Shown: piece by piece, positions 1 to 8,888 of the stretch
Layout: each line of letters starts with the position of its first letter
Numbering within the stretch: the stretch's first letter is position 1
Origin: Oleiharenicola lentus
GTDB lineage: Bacteria > Verrucomicrobiota > Verrucomicrobiia > Opitutales > Opitutaceae
Reading direction: 5' to 3'
NCBI RefSeq assembly: GCF_004118375.1
Contig: NZ_SDHX01000002.1
Location: 372,001 to 436,000, forward strand
Length of the DNA: 64,000 nt
Program-made: the position numbers and the translations under genes
The notes under the pieces: generated by a model
What the model was told of the DNA's origin: nothing
What the model saw: the letters and a program-made list of their open reading frames with translations, nothing else
Databases searched by the model: none

Positions 1-2316
1 CTCCACGGCGGCAATTCGGGTCCCGCCGTAATCCCCGGCAAGCCCGACGAAAGCCTCCTGATCCAGGCCATCCGCTACACCGACGAAGACCTGCAGATGC
101 CGCCCGAGGACCACGGCGGAAAACTCACCGACCGCCAGATCGCCGATCTCACCGAGTGGGTCCGCCGCGGCGCACCCGACCCGCGCGTGCCGCTCTCCAC
201 CGCCGGCGGCAAGTCTTACGGCGGCGTCGGCCGCAAGCACTGGGCCTTTCAGCCCGTGCAGAAACCCGCCGTGCCCGCGGTGAAAAACACTGCGTGGGTG
301 CAGTCGCCCGTGGACGCGTTCGTCCTCGCCCGCCTCGAAACCGCCGGACTCACACCCAATCCGCTCGCCGACAAACGCACGCTCATCCGCCGCGTGACCT
401 TCGACCTCACCGGCCTTCCGCCGACCGAAGCCGAGATCCAGCGTTTCCTCGCCGACACCTCCCCCGAAGCCTTCGCCAAGGTCGTGGACCGCCTCCTCGA
501 TTCGCCCGCCTACGGCGAACGCATGGCGCGTCACTGGATGGACGTCGCCCGCTACTCCGACACCAAGGGCGACCCGCCCCGGCGCGATGACCCGCGTTTT
601 CCTCACGCGTGGACCTACCGCGACTACCTCATCAAGTCCTTCAACACCGACAAACCTTACAACCGGTTCATCACCGAACAGCTCGCCGCCGACCGCGTCG
701 TGGCCGAAGCTGCGGCGAAGGCCAAGGCCGCCAAGCAGGAAATCCCCGACGACCAGAGCATCCTCGCCGCCCTTGGCTTCCTCCGCCTTGGCAACCAGCA
801 CGACGGACGTCGCAACGATATCATCGACGACCGCATCGACGTGACGACCAAGGCCTTTCTCGGCCTGACCGTCTCCTGCGCCCGCTGCCACGACCACAAG
901 TTCGACCCGATCCCGACCAAGGACTACTACTCGCTCTACGGTGTGTTCGCGAACACCACCGAACCGCGCCTCGCCATGATGGAGCCGGCGTTGACCGCCC
1001 GCCTCCCCGTCACCGACGACCTCACCGACTACATGGCCAAGGGCCGCGAACTCGTCCAGCGCGGCGAGGAGCTGCAGAAACAGTTCCTCGAAATGCGTCG
1101 CGCGCGTGAGCGCGACCCGCAGAAGCGCCGCGAACTGGTCCGTGCCGAGGGTGTCCTGCAGCGCGAGATCACCAACCTCGAGATGAACCACCCCGGCGCT
1201 CCGCCGCGAGCGCACGGTGTGACCGACGTGCCTAACCCGAAAGATTACCCGGTGCTGCTCCGCGGCGAGGTCGGCAACACCGGCGAGATGGTGCCGCGCC
1301 GTTTCCTCGAGATCCTGTCCGCCGACCCGAAAAACCGCCCGGCTTGGAAGAAGGGCTCCGGCCGCCTCGAACTCGCGCAAGCCATTGCCGATCCGAAGAA
1401 CCCGCTCACCGCCCGCGTGCTGGTGAACCGAATCTGGCAGCAGCATTTCGGCGCCGGCTTCGTCGCCACGCCCGACGATCTCGGCAACATGGGCGGTGCG
1501 CCGAGCCACCCCGAGTTGCTCGACTGGCTCGCCACACGCCTCATCGAGAGCGGCTGGTCGCTCAAGCAGCTCCACCGCACGATGCTGCTCACGAGCACTT
1601 ACCAGCAGGGCAGTCGCGCCGATCCGGCCCGCCTCGCCGCCGACCCCGACAACCGCCTGCTCTGGCACTCCAGCCTTCGCCGCCTGGACTTTGAGGAAGT
1701 CTACGACTCGTTGCTCGCCATCAGTGGCAGTCTCGACCGCACCCTCGGTGGCAAGCCGGTCACCGCCGCGAGCGACGAGTTCGGCAAACGCCGCGCGCTC
1801 TACTTCCTCATCGACCGCCGCAACCCGCCCGAGTTGCTGACGCAGTTTGATTTCCCCAATCCCGACACACCCACGGGCCGGCGTTTCGAAACCACCGTCC
1901 CGCAACAGGCCCTGTTCCTCATGAACAGCCCGCTGGTGGTCGAAACCGCCCGCAAACTCACGCATCGGCCCGACTTCATGGCGCTGGGCGATGACACCCA
2001 GCGTGTGACGTCACTTTACCTCGCGATCTTCCAGCGCGAACCATCTGCCGAGGAAACCCGTCTCGCCCTCGGTTATGTGCGCGCCAATCCCAGCGGCACG
2101 AGCCTCGATGCCCCGCCCGAGCCACCTGCGATGAAAACCGCCCGCGAGAAATTGCGCGAGCAACGCCAGGCCCAGCGCCAAGCCCTCGCCGGCAAACTCG
2201 GCGCCCCCGACAACCGCCCGGTCGGGTCCACCATCGAACACGGCGGCCCCGTGGATGCCTGGACCAAACTCGCCCACGCCCTCTTCCAGACCAACGAGGC
2301 GATGTTCGTGAACTAG
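1..2316 (+). CDS. PSCyt2/PSD1 (DUF1549/DUF1553) cytochrome-type protein, 5' partial
   Basis: The frame is open from base 1, so the start lies upstream. The first ~35 codons read like the end of a planctomycete cytochrome C (PSCyt1) domain, with PGKPDESLL followed by MPP. A PSCyt2/DUF1549 domain follows (SPVDAFVLARLE, LTGLPPT, YGERMARHWMDVARY), then a CARCHDHKFDPI haem-type CxxCH motif and the PSD1/DUF1553 domain (NPLTARVLVNRIWQQHFG, PSHPELLDWLA). Such proteins are abundant in Planctomycetes and Verrucomicrobia, are probably exported and haem-binding, and usually pair with a DUF1501 protein. No DUF1501 gene lies downstream, so a partner would have to be upstream of the window. The substrate is unknown; polysaccharide or sulfatase-linked catabolism is often proposed. 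Confidence 0.9.
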   Translation, partial: LHGGNSGPAVIPGKPDESLLIQAIRYTDEDLQMPPEDHGGKLTDRQIADLTEWVRRGAPDPRVPLSTAGGKSYGGVGRKHWAFQPVQKPAVPAVKNTAWVQSPVDAFVLARLETAGLTPNPLADKRTLIRRVTFDLTGLPPTEAEIQRFLADTSPEAFAKVVDRLLDSPAYGERMARHWMDVARYSDTKGDPPRRDDPRFPHAWTYRDYLIKSFNTDKPYNRFITEQLAADRVVAEAAAKAKAAKQEIPDDQSILAALGFLRLGNQHDGRRNDIIDDRIDVTTKAFLGLTVSCARCHDHKFDPIPTKDYYSLYGVFANTTEPRLAMMEPALTARLPVTDDLTDYMAKGRELVQRGEELQKQFLEMRRARERDPQKRRELVRAEGVLQREITNLEMNHPGAPPRAHGVTDVPNPKDYPVLLRGEVGNTGEMVPRRFLEILSADPKNRPAWKKGSGRLELAQAIADPKNPLTARVLVNRIWQQHFGAGFVATPDDLGNMGGAPSHPELLDWLATRLIESGWSLKQLHRTMLLTSTYQQGSRADPARLAADPDNRLLWHSSLRRLDFEEVYDSLLAISGSLDRTLGGKPVTAASDEFGKRRALYFLIDRRNPPELLTQFDFPNPDTPTGRRFETTVPQQALFLMNSPLVVETARKLTHRPDFMALGDDTQRVTSLYLAIFQREPSAEETRLALGYVRANPSGTSLDAPPEPPAMKTAREKLREQRQAQRQALAGKLGAPDNRPVGSTIEHGGPVDAWTKLAHALFQTNEAMFVN

Positions 2317-2357
2317 GTGGGGTCGGTCCTCGCCTGGCTGCTAGACCCTGAACAGCC

Positions 2358-3254
2358 CTACTCCGCGCACACCCAGTCCGGCCATGTCGCCTTGGCGTAG
2401 GCGCGAACGTCTTCAACCACGGCCTGCACGGTCTCTGAGGCTTGCCCGCGCCAGATCGCACCCATGGTGAGCGGCGAAAACCCTGGCAGCGGCACGATGC
2501 GCACGTCCTTGGGTCGCGCGTTGCGGTCCACGAGCACGTTCAGGCCGATGCCGTCACCGTTGGCCACGTAGCGCGTGACCAGGTCGAGCGAGGTCGCCTC
2601 CACCACGTGCGGCCAGGTCGCGCCCTGGGCCTTCAGTTCCTGAAAGAAGCGTTGCACCACGTTGGACCGAGGCTCGAGGCAGATGAGCGGCTCGGCGATC
2701 CGTTTCTGGGCGAAAAGCTCGGCCGCGCTCCTGAGCTTCGACGACTTCGGGACCTGCAACACCAGCGGGAAAGAGGCGATGCGCGTCATCTTTAATCCGG
2801 TCGGCACGCGCTCATACACCGGCAGGAACGCCACATCGGCCTGCCCTTCGCGCAGCCACTCCTCGACCTGCGACTGGTAGCCCATCGTGCGCAGGCTGAA
2901 GCGCAGCTTGGGGAAGCGCGTCTTCATCTGCTTCAGGATCACCGGCAGGTGGTCGCGCAGCACGAGCTCCGCGCCGCAGATGCGCAGTTCCGGGTGCGCC
3001 ACGGATTTCACCTCGCTGGCCACGCTCGCGAGTCCCTCGAAAAACGGCTGCACATGCGCGTAAAGCCGCTCGCCGGCCGGCGTCAGGCGGAAGGGACTGC
3101 GCTCAAACAGCCGCACGCCCAGCTCCTTCTCCAAATTGCCCACCTGTCCGCTCACCGCCGGCTGCTGGATGCCGTAAGGAATCTTGCGCACCGCCGCGCT
3201 GATCCCGCCATGCTTGGCCACGTAGTAGAACAGTTCGAGATGGTGGACGTTCAT
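2358..3254 (-). CDS. LysR-family transcriptional regulator
   Basis: A 298-residue protein with an N-terminal winged helix-turn-helix (MNVHHLELFYYVAKHGGIS, then QQPAVSGQVGNLEKELGVRLFER) and a LysR substrate-binding domain covering the rest. The frame stays open upstream to 3509, but the LysR family starts right at MNVHHLELF, so 3254 is chosen. It is divergent from the CarF-like desaturase with a ~205 bp shared upstream region, the usual arrangement for a LysR regulator and its target; that the desaturase is the target is inferred. The 3' end converges on the PSD1 gene. Confidence 0.88.
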   Translation of the reverse strand: MNVHHLELFYYVAKHGGISAAVRKIPYGIQQPAVSGQVGNLEKELGVRLFERSPFRLTPAGERLYAHVQPFFEGLASVASEVKSVAHPELRICGAELVLRDHLPVILKQMKTRFPKLRFSLRTMGYQSQVEEWLREGQADVAFLPVYERVPTGLKMTRIASFPLVLQVPKSSKLRSAAELFAQKRIAEPLICLEPRSNVVQRFFQELKAQGATWPHVVEATSLDLVTRYVANGDGIGLNVLVDRNARPKDVRIVPLPGFSPLTMGAIWRGQASETVQAVVEDVRAYAKATWPDWVCAE

Positions 3255-3459
3255 GCGCGTGCCCGAGGAAGCCCATCCCCGGACGGGCGGCAATGCCGTT
3301 TTGCCCAGCCCGTGGCCAAGGCCGAGCGACCGGCCACCTGAGGCCCCATTAATAAATCCAATGCCCGGCATCATGCTTATCAACTCACGGCCTTTCGCGG
3401 GTTCGGTTATTCTCGCGGCGCTCCGGGCCACCCCCGGCGCACAACCCAAACAGAAAGCC

Positions 3460-4155
3460 ATGAACCTCCTGTTCTCCCTGCTCCTGATCGCCGTCCAGAT
3501 CGTGCTCATCGTCGGCCTCGCCGACTTCGTCGCCGGCCTCGTCCACTGGGCCGAAGACGCCTATTTCACCGAGGACACGCCGGTGATTGGCAAGCATGTG
3601 ATCGTGCCCAACATCGTGCACCATCACCTGCCGCGTTACTTCACCCGTCTGTCGTGGTGGCAGAGTTCGCGCCTCCTCGTCCTCGGCGGCCTGGTGTTGA
3701 TCGCCGGCGCCTGGCCGCTGGGCCTGCTGTCGTGGCAGCTGCTGCTCTTCGTCGCCGTCAGCGTGAACGCCAACGAAATCCACAAGATGGCCCACCGCAC
3801 GCGGGCCGAAAACGGCCGGTTCATCTCCAAGCTCCAGGACTGGCGCATCCTCCAGACGGCGCGTCACCACGGCCTGCATCACGCCGACCCCAAGAACACC
3901 TACTACTGCCCGGTTACCAACTTCGTGAACCCCCTGCTGGAGCGCATCGAGTTCTGGCCGCGCCTGGAGGAGTTTATCGAGCGCAGCACCGGAGTGGCCC
4001 ATCGCCATGACACCGCGGTGCGCGGCCAGGGCCCCGGCCCGGACTGGCTGGAATCTTTCCGCCCGAAACCTGCCGCGACCGCCCCCCGCCCCTGCGGGCG
4101 CAACTGCCCGGGCTGCCCGCGTTGTGCTATGCAAGGACAGCGGTTGGCGGCATAG
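3460..4155 (+). CDS. CarF/TMEM189 (PEDS1)-type lipid desaturase, putative plasmanylethanolamine desaturase
   Basis: A 231-residue membrane protein with an N-terminal hydrophobic helix (NLLFSLLLIAVQIVLIVGLADF) and a second hydrophobic stretch around residues 72-100. The histidine clusters fit the Kua/TMEM189/CarF lipid-desaturase family (PF10520): GLVHWAEDAYF near residue 29, IVPNIVHHHLPRYF near 54, NEIHKMAHR near 105, and RHHGLHHADPKNTYYC near 135 followed by VTNFVNP. CarF of Myxococcus and human PEDS1 introduce the vinyl-ether bond of plasmalogens. The C-terminus ends in an unusual cysteine-rich tail (CGRNCPGCPRC). The ATG at 3460 is chosen because upstream codons read as low-complexity non-coding sequence. 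Membrane lipid modification, possibly light or oxidative-stress related, is inferred. Confidence 0.8.
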   Translation: MNLLFSLLLIAVQIVLIVGLADFVAGLVHWAEDAYFTEDTPVIGKHVIVPNIVHHHLPRYFTRLSWWQSSRLLVLGGLVLIAGAWPLGLLSWQLLLFVAVSVNANEIHKMAHRTRAENGRFISKLQDWRILQTARHHGLHHADPKNTYYCPVTNFVNPLLERIEFWPRLEEFIERSTGVAHRHDTAVRGQGPGPDWLESFRPKPAATAPRPCGRNCPGCPRCAMQGQRLAA

Positions 4156-4268
4156 ACCAACCCGTGGGCGGTAAGCTTGCTCACGCCACGCATGAGCAAC
4201 GAGCGCAGGGCGGCTTGAGTCTCCTCAAGTCGCCCCGGCCTCAGACAACCCGCAATCACGCTGGATTG

Positions 4269-4739
4269 TTACGGCCCCAAAAGTCTCGGCCCCTGATCGG
4301 GATCGTCGCCGAGCAAATCTTCTTCATCCGAGTCGGCCATCCGTTGCGTCACGGGTTCGCCCGACTCGAGAAAGCGCCGGCCGTGCGCATAGTCCCAGAG
4401 CCAGCACGAGCCGTCATGGCTGTCGTTGACCAGCATGAACTCGGGTTCGCCGCCCTCGCTGGCGCTCGCTATATTGAAACGGTTGCCGGTGATCTTCTCG
4501 ACCGTGAGGCGCAGGCGGCGCAGCAGTTCGGCGTCGTCCACCAGCACGGTCCACAAGCCGGCCACGACCACGGCGCGCTGGCCGGTGAAATAGTAACCAA
4601 AGAAACGCGGCACCTTGAAGCGCCCGTGGATCCCGAGCTTCCGGGCGTGGTCCTCGACCGCTTCGATGAACTTCACGCGCCAGGCCATGTCGCGGGGCAG
4701 GCGCAGTTCGGGGATGTCGATGATCATGTTGTCCGTCAT
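4269..4739 (-). CDS. Uncharacterised protein, tandem paralogue A
   Basis: A 156-residue soluble protein, family not recognised. It is clearly related to the neighbouring 4826-5260 product: both share LPRD.(W/A)WRVKF, DHARKLG, PPRF/VPRFFGYYF, a W-T-V strand, F(M/L)LVND and G.CWLWD. That shared pattern is the main evidence that this strand is coding, because the opposite strand is also open. There is no signal peptide or membrane segment; the tail is acidic (DSDEEDLLGDD). It probably arose by tandem duplication and may be co-transcribed with its paralogue, 86 bp away. Function unknown. Confidence 0.65.
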   Translation of the reverse strand: MTDNMIIDIPELRLPRDMAWRVKFIEAVEDHARKLGIHGRFKVPRFFGYYFTGQRAVVVAGLWTVLVDDAELLRRLRLTVEKITGNRFNIASASEGGEPEFMLVNDSHDGSCWLWDYAHGRRFLESGEPVTQRMADSDEEDLLGDDPDQGPRLLGP

Positions 4740-4825
4740 GGACGTGGTTCCTTCCTTGGGTTGGTTTCACCCAATAACGGCTCCCTCCGGCCCGGACTTG
4801 AGGCTTATCCGCCAGGGAAAACGGT

Positions 4826-5260
4826 TCAGGAAGCCGGCAAGGCCGGTGGCCCTTCGGGCTCGTCTCCCGTAACCGGCTCGTGGGCTTCCACAAACAACCG
4901 GCCATGGGGGAAATCCCAGAGCCAACAGGCCCCGTTCTGGGCATCATTGACGAGCAGGAAATCCGGGGCCGCATCAGGCGCCTCGCCGGGCACGGTGATG
5001 CGGCATTCCGTCGCCGCCTCCACGCTGCGCCGCACCTTGTTGAGCAGCGGTGTTTCGTCGAGCGTCACCGTCCACTTGCCTCCCACCACGATGGGGCTGT
5101 CGCCGCTGAAATAATACCCGCAGAACCGCGGTGGCCGGTAACGGGCCTCCAGCCCGAGCTTGCGCGCGTGGTCGAGCACCGCATCCACAAATTTCACGCG
5201 CCAAGGCAGGTCGCGCGGTAGGCGCATCCAAGGTAGTTCGATCAGCCGGGGTTCCATCAT
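4826..5260 (-). CDS. Uncharacterised protein, tandem paralogue B
   Basis: A 144-residue product, first gene of the pair by transcription order. It shares LPRDLPWRVKFVDAV, DHARKLGLEARY, PPRFCGYYFSG, KWTVTLDE, DFLLVNDAQNG and CWLWDFPHGR with the downstream paralogue. It is compact, soluble and rich in Trp and aromatics, with no catalytic motif I recognise. The start could be Met1 (5260) or Met2 (5257). A gap of 137 bp separates it from the divergent TatD-like gene, so a shared promoter region is possible. Confidence 0.65.
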   Translation of the reverse strand: MMEPRLIELPWMRLPRDLPWRVKFVDAVLDHARKLGLEARYRPPRFCGYYFSGDSPIVVGGKWTVTLDETPLLNKVRRSVEAATECRITVPGEAPDAAPDFLLVNDAQNGACWLWDFPHGRLFVEAHEPVTGDEPEGPPALPAS

Positions 5261-5397
5261 CTTGCTTCCGGGTGGTTCGATTTAGGTCTGCAAAAAGAAT
5301 GCCAACCATCCGGTTTCGTCAACTCCCGGCCATCGCCGTTTCTCGGTGAGTCAAATTCTTCCGTGTCTTCCCGGCTTCCCTGGTTAACCGTCGTGGT

Positions 5398-6237
5398 GTG
5401 CCGCCGCTCTACGACGCCCACCAGCATTTCCATTTTGACCCGTTGACCCCGCATCGCGCGACCATCCTGGCCGACCTCCGGGCGATGGGTCTGCGCCGGG
5501 CGGTCGTCAACGCCACCAACGAGGAGGAGTGGCCGGTGGTCGCCGCGCTTGCCCGCGAACACTCCTGGGTTGTCCCGAGCCACGGCATTCACCCTTGGGA
5601 CTGCGGGAACCGTTCACCCGCCTGGCTCTCAAAATTGCGCACCGCCTTGCAGGCCGATCCGGCGGCCGGGGTCGGCGAGATCGGGCTCGATCGCTGGATT
5701 GTGGACGGCGTGCGCCCCGACGACCCGCGCATCGCCGGCCTGCGGGTGGCGCCGATGGACGAACAGGCCGAGGTCTTTGCCGCCCAGCTGGCTCTCGCCG
5801 CCGAACTCAACCGCCCCGCCTCGATCCACTGCGTCCAGGCCTTCGGCGCGTTGCTTGATGTGCTCAAGGCCACTCCGCTCCCCGCGCGCGGTTTCCTGCT
5901 GCACGGCTACGGCGGACCGGCCGAGATGGTTAAGCCCTTCGCCGACCTCGGCGCCTGTTTTTCCTTCAACATCGAGCTGCTGCAGCCGCGCCACCACGCC
6001 AGACTCGACAATTTCCGGAATCTCCCGGCCGACCGGCTGCTGGTCGAGACCGACGCGCCGACCAAGCCACCTCCCGCGGAACTGAACCGCTTCCCGCTGC
6101 CGCCCGGACCCGAGGGCGAAATCAACCACCCGGCCAACCTCGTGGTCGCCTACGAACAGCTCGCCATCCTGCGCGGACAACCGCTCACCCTGCTCGCCAC
6201 CCAAGTGGAACAGAACTTCCGCCGGCTCTTCCTCTGA
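5398..6237 (+). CDS. TatD-family metal-dependent hydrolase
   Basis: A 279-residue amidohydrolase-fold protein. Metal-site motifs are visible: DAHQHFH at residues 6-12, GEIGLDRW mid-chain, SIHCVQAFG, HGYGG and VETDAP near the C-terminus. The TatD family comprises 3'-5' DNA/RNA exonucleases and related phosphodiesterases; this member is more divergent than E. coli TatD, so the substrate is uncertain. The start is GTG at 5398; no in-frame ATG lies closer to the conserved D-x-H-x-H motif. Confidence 0.85.
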   Translation: MPPLYDAHQHFHFDPLTPHRATILADLRAMGLRRAVVNATNEEEWPVVAALAREHSWVVPSHGIHPWDCGNRSPAWLSKLRTALQADPAAGVGEIGLDRWIVDGVRPDDPRIAGLRVAPMDEQAEVFAAQLALAAELNRPASIHCVQAFGALLDVLKATPLPARGFLLHGYGGPAEMVKPFADLGACFSFNIELLQPRHHARLDNFRNLPADRLLVETDAPTKPPPAELNRFPLPPGPEGEINHPANLVVAYEQLAILRGQPLTLLATQVEQNFRRLFL

Positions 6238-6389
6238 TCGGCGGCCCCTGCGCGTGCGCGCGCCCGAAGCACCCTCGCCAGCGGCCCGGCTCCCCTCGCA
6301 ACTGCGCGGATTTTGCCAATTGCTGCTCCGCCCGCACTCGCGCCTTCCGTGCGCCACTGCGAGCGGCTTGGATCTGGGTCATTCCCGCA

Positions 6390-7820
6390 ATGACCACGAA
6401 CAATCCCACCATCATTCAGGGCGGCATGGGCGTCGGCGTATCCGGTTGGCGTCTGGCGCGTGCCGTGGCGCAGGCCGGACAGCTCGGCGTTGTCTCCGGC
6501 ACCGCCCTGCCCCTCGTCCTCGCCCGTCAGCTCCAGCTCGGTGATCCCGACGGCGACCTGGCCCGCGCCGCCGTCCGCTTTCCGCGTCCCGATGTTGTTG
6601 AGCGCGTGTGGTCCGCTTATTTTGTGCCCGGCGGGAAACCCACCGACGCCCCGTTCAAGGCCGTGCCGATGCCCAGCCTGCACCCGAGCCAGGCTTTCCT
6701 CGATCTCGCGGTGCTTGCCGCCTTCGTCGAGGTGGCGCTCGCCAAGGAAGGTCACGCCGGTCCGGTCGGCATCAACCTGCTGGAGAAAATCCAGACGCCG
6801 ACCCTGCCCACGCTATTCGGCGCCATGCTGGCCGGGGTGGACTATGTGCTGATGGGCGCCGGCATTCCGCGCGCAATCCCGGGCGTGCTAGACGGCCTCG
6901 CCCGCGGCGAATCCGTCGAACTCAAGCTGGACATCACCGGCGCGCTCGAAACCGACGACTGCCAGAGCCGTTTCGATCCGCGCCCCTACCTCGGTTCCGC
7001 ACCCCCGGCCCGCCCGCGTTTCCTGCCGATCATTTCCTCCGCCACGCTCGCCCTCACTCTCGCCCGCAAGTCCAACGGCCGCGTGGACGGCTTCGTCGTC
7101 GAAGGCCCGCTGGCCGGCGGGCACAACGCCCCGCCCCGCGGCGCGCTCACGCTCACCGAGAGCGGCGAGCCCATCTATGGCCCGCGCGACGTGCCCGAGC
7201 TACCGAAGATCCGCGACCTCGGGCTGCCCTTCTGGCTCGCCGGCTCCTGCGCGGACCCCGGCAAACTCGCCGAGGCCCGCGCGGCTGGCGCAGCCGGCGT
7301 GCAGGTGGGCACGGCCTTCGCCTTTTGCGAGGAGTCCGGCCTGCTGCCCGATCTCAAACGCAAGGTCTGCGCCCTCAGCCGCTCCCTCGGCGCGCTCAAG
7401 GTCCGCACCGATCCCCGCGCCTCGCCGACCGGTTTCCCGTTCAAGGTTCTGCAGCTGCTCGGCACACTCTCTGACGAAGTGCGCGTCGCGGCCCGCGAGC
7501 GCATCTGCGATCTCGGCTACCTGCGCGAACTCTACCGCAAGCCCGACGGCTCCGTCGGCTACCGCTGCGCGGGCGAGCCGGTCGAGGACTACGTCCGCAA
7601 AGGTGGAACCGTGGAGGACACCCAAGGCCGTCTGTGCCTCTGCAACGGACTCATGGCCAACATCGGCCTCGGCCAGCTGCGCTTCGGCAAAGCCGAGGAC
7701 CCGCTGATCACCGCCGGCGACGATGTCGCCAACCTCGCGCGCTTCCTGCCCGCCGGTATCGACTCCTACCGCGCCGCCGACGTGATCCGCTGGCTGCTGG
7801 GTTCGCCGGTGGTGGTCTAA
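6390..7820 (+). CDS. Nitronate monooxygenase-like FMN enzyme
   Basis: A 476-residue TIM-barrel flavoprotein of the nitronate monooxygenase / 2-nitropropane dioxygenase superfamily. It starts IIQGGMGVGVSGWRLA with GQLGVVSGTA next, has VGINLLEKIQ and DYVLMGAGIPR (FMN/phosphate region), VEGPLAGGHNAP and AGVQVGTAFAFCEESG. It is longer than classical nitronate monooxygenases (~350) because of a C-terminal extension with a Cys-containing segment (GRLCLCNGLMANIGLGQ). The longer form also resembles enoyl-reductase-type members such as PfaD, so oxidation of nitronates is only a family-level guess. It converges on tcdA across palindromic repeats. Confidence 0.85.
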   Translation: MTTNNPTIIQGGMGVGVSGWRLARAVAQAGQLGVVSGTALPLVLARQLQLGDPDGDLARAAVRFPRPDVVERVWSAYFVPGGKPTDAPFKAVPMPSLHPSQAFLDLAVLAAFVEVALAKEGHAGPVGINLLEKIQTPTLPTLFGAMLAGVDYVLMGAGIPRAIPGVLDGLARGESVELKLDITGALETDDCQSRFDPRPYLGSAPPARPRFLPIISSATLALTLARKSNGRVDGFVVEGPLAGGHNAPPRGALTLTESGEPIYGPRDVPELPKIRDLGLPFWLAGSCADPGKLAEARAAGAAGVQVGTAFAFCEESGLLPDLKRKVCALSRSLGALKVRTDPRASPTGFPFKVLQLLGTLSDEVRVAARERICDLGYLRELYRKPDGSVGYRCAGEPVEDYVRKGGTVEDTQGRLCLCNGLMANIGLGQLRFGKAEDPLITAGDDVANLARFLPAGIDSYRAADVIRWLLGSPVVV

Positions 7821-7890
7821 GCAGGGCCGGTCTATGACCGGCCGTCCTATTCAGCAAATCGTGTCCAGTCAGAGACTGGACCTACCCTGC
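7821..7890. repeat. Nested palindromic repeat at convergent gene ends
   Basis: Two perfect hairpins (GGCCGGTC-tat-GACCGGCC at 7825-7843 and GTCCAGTC-aga-GACTGGAC at 7863-7881) sit inside an outer inverted repeat (gcaggg at 7821, ccctgc at 7885). It separates the convergent nitronate monooxygenase and tcdA genes and overlaps the last codons of tcdA. Related hairpins occur at 11171-11211. It may act as a bidirectional terminator or be a mobile REP-type element. Confidence 0.75.
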
Positions 7891-8664
7891 CGCCACGCGC
7901 TTCACCACCTCGCCGGACGCGGCGAGACCGAAGGCGGCCGTGACAAACACCGCCGTGCCGAAACCGCTCGCGCAGTCGAGCTGGAGGTTGGAGCCCGGCT
8001 CGGGCTCGGTCGCACATGTGCCGTTGGCCCACGGGTAAACCGGTTTCTCCTGCGAGGACACGCAGGGGATGCCGTAGTCGTTGCCCTCGCCCTTCGCGAA
8101 GCCGTGGTCGCGCCGCAGCTTCCGGCGCACGAGCTTCAGCAGGTCGTCACCGTGCGCGCCGCCCAGGTCGCCCGTGCGGATGCGCGTGGCGTCGCGCTTG
8201 CCGCCGGCTCCGCCAACGGTGACGACCGGCTGCCCGCGCTTCACGCACTCCGCCAGCACGAGCGCCTTGTTGGACACCTTGTCGATGCAGTCCACGACCC
8301 AGTCACAACGCGTCGCCAGCAGCCGCGCCGCCGACTCCGCCGTGAAAAACTCCGTGACCGTCGTCACCCGGCACGCCGGGTTGATCAACCGCACGCGCTC
8401 GGCTAAGGCCACGACCTTCGGGCGGCCGATGTTGCCGTCGAGCGCGGGCAGCTGGCGATTGACGTTGGTCACGCACACATCGTCGAGGTCGATCAGGGTG
8501 AGCGCCCCGATGCCCGAGCGCGCCAGCCCCTCCACGGTCCACGAGCCCACGCCGCCGACACCGATCACGGCGACATGCGCCGCCTGCAGACGCGGCAACG
8601 CCGCCATGCCGTAAAGCCGGCCCAGTCCGCCGAATCGCTGCAGGTAGTCCTCAGGTAAATCCAT
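7882..8664 (-). CDS. tcdA: tRNA cyclic t6A37 synthase TcdA (CsdL-type E1-like protein)
   Basis: A 260-residue ThiF/MoeB/E1-like ATPase. After YLQRFGGLGRLYG it has the nucleotide-binding GVGGVGSW at residues 35-42, then LIDLDDVCVTNVNRQL, GRPKV, CDWVVDCIDKVSNKA and GGAGGKRDATRI. These are typical of TcdA, which dehydrates N6-threonylcarbamoyladenosine at position 37 of tRNAs to the cyclic form. The start at 8664 (MDLPEDYLQRF) matches the family; the frame extends upstream to 8709. It is divergent from the malic enzyme gene across ~224 bp. Confidence 0.9.
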   Translation of the reverse strand: MDLPEDYLQRFGGLGRLYGMAALPRLQAAHVAVIGVGGVGSWTVEGLARSGIGALTLIDLDDVCVTNVNRQLPALDGNIGRPKVVALAERVRLINPACRVTTVTEFFTAESAARLLATRCDWVVDCIDKVSNKALVLAECVKRGQPVVTVGGAGGKRDATRIRTGDLGGAHGDDLLKLVRRKLRRDHGFAKGEGNDYGIPCVSSQEKPVYPWANGTCATEPEPGSNLQLDCASGFGTAVFVTAAFGLAASGEVVKRVAAG

Positions 8665-8888
8665 TTTCTTTAGCAGCGGTCTATGCCCGCCGGCCCCCCT
8701 GTCCGTCAATCCCGCCGAGCGATCGTTCGCGGCCGCCCGAAGACGGGGGCCGCCCGTGCATTACGCGCGCATTGCTGCGCGTTTCTTGTCCGCGGACATC
8801 ATCCGCGTTGGCTTGCCGGCCCCGGACCGTAGGTTCGGACGCACCCAGCCGGCTCCACGCGCCCTGCTCCCCCACCCCCCTCCGTCCG

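Noticed and set aside
4122-5114. 330-codon plus-strand frame over the tandem unknown genes
   Set aside because: The two minus-strand products are related to one another in protein sequence, which is not expected unless that strand is coding.
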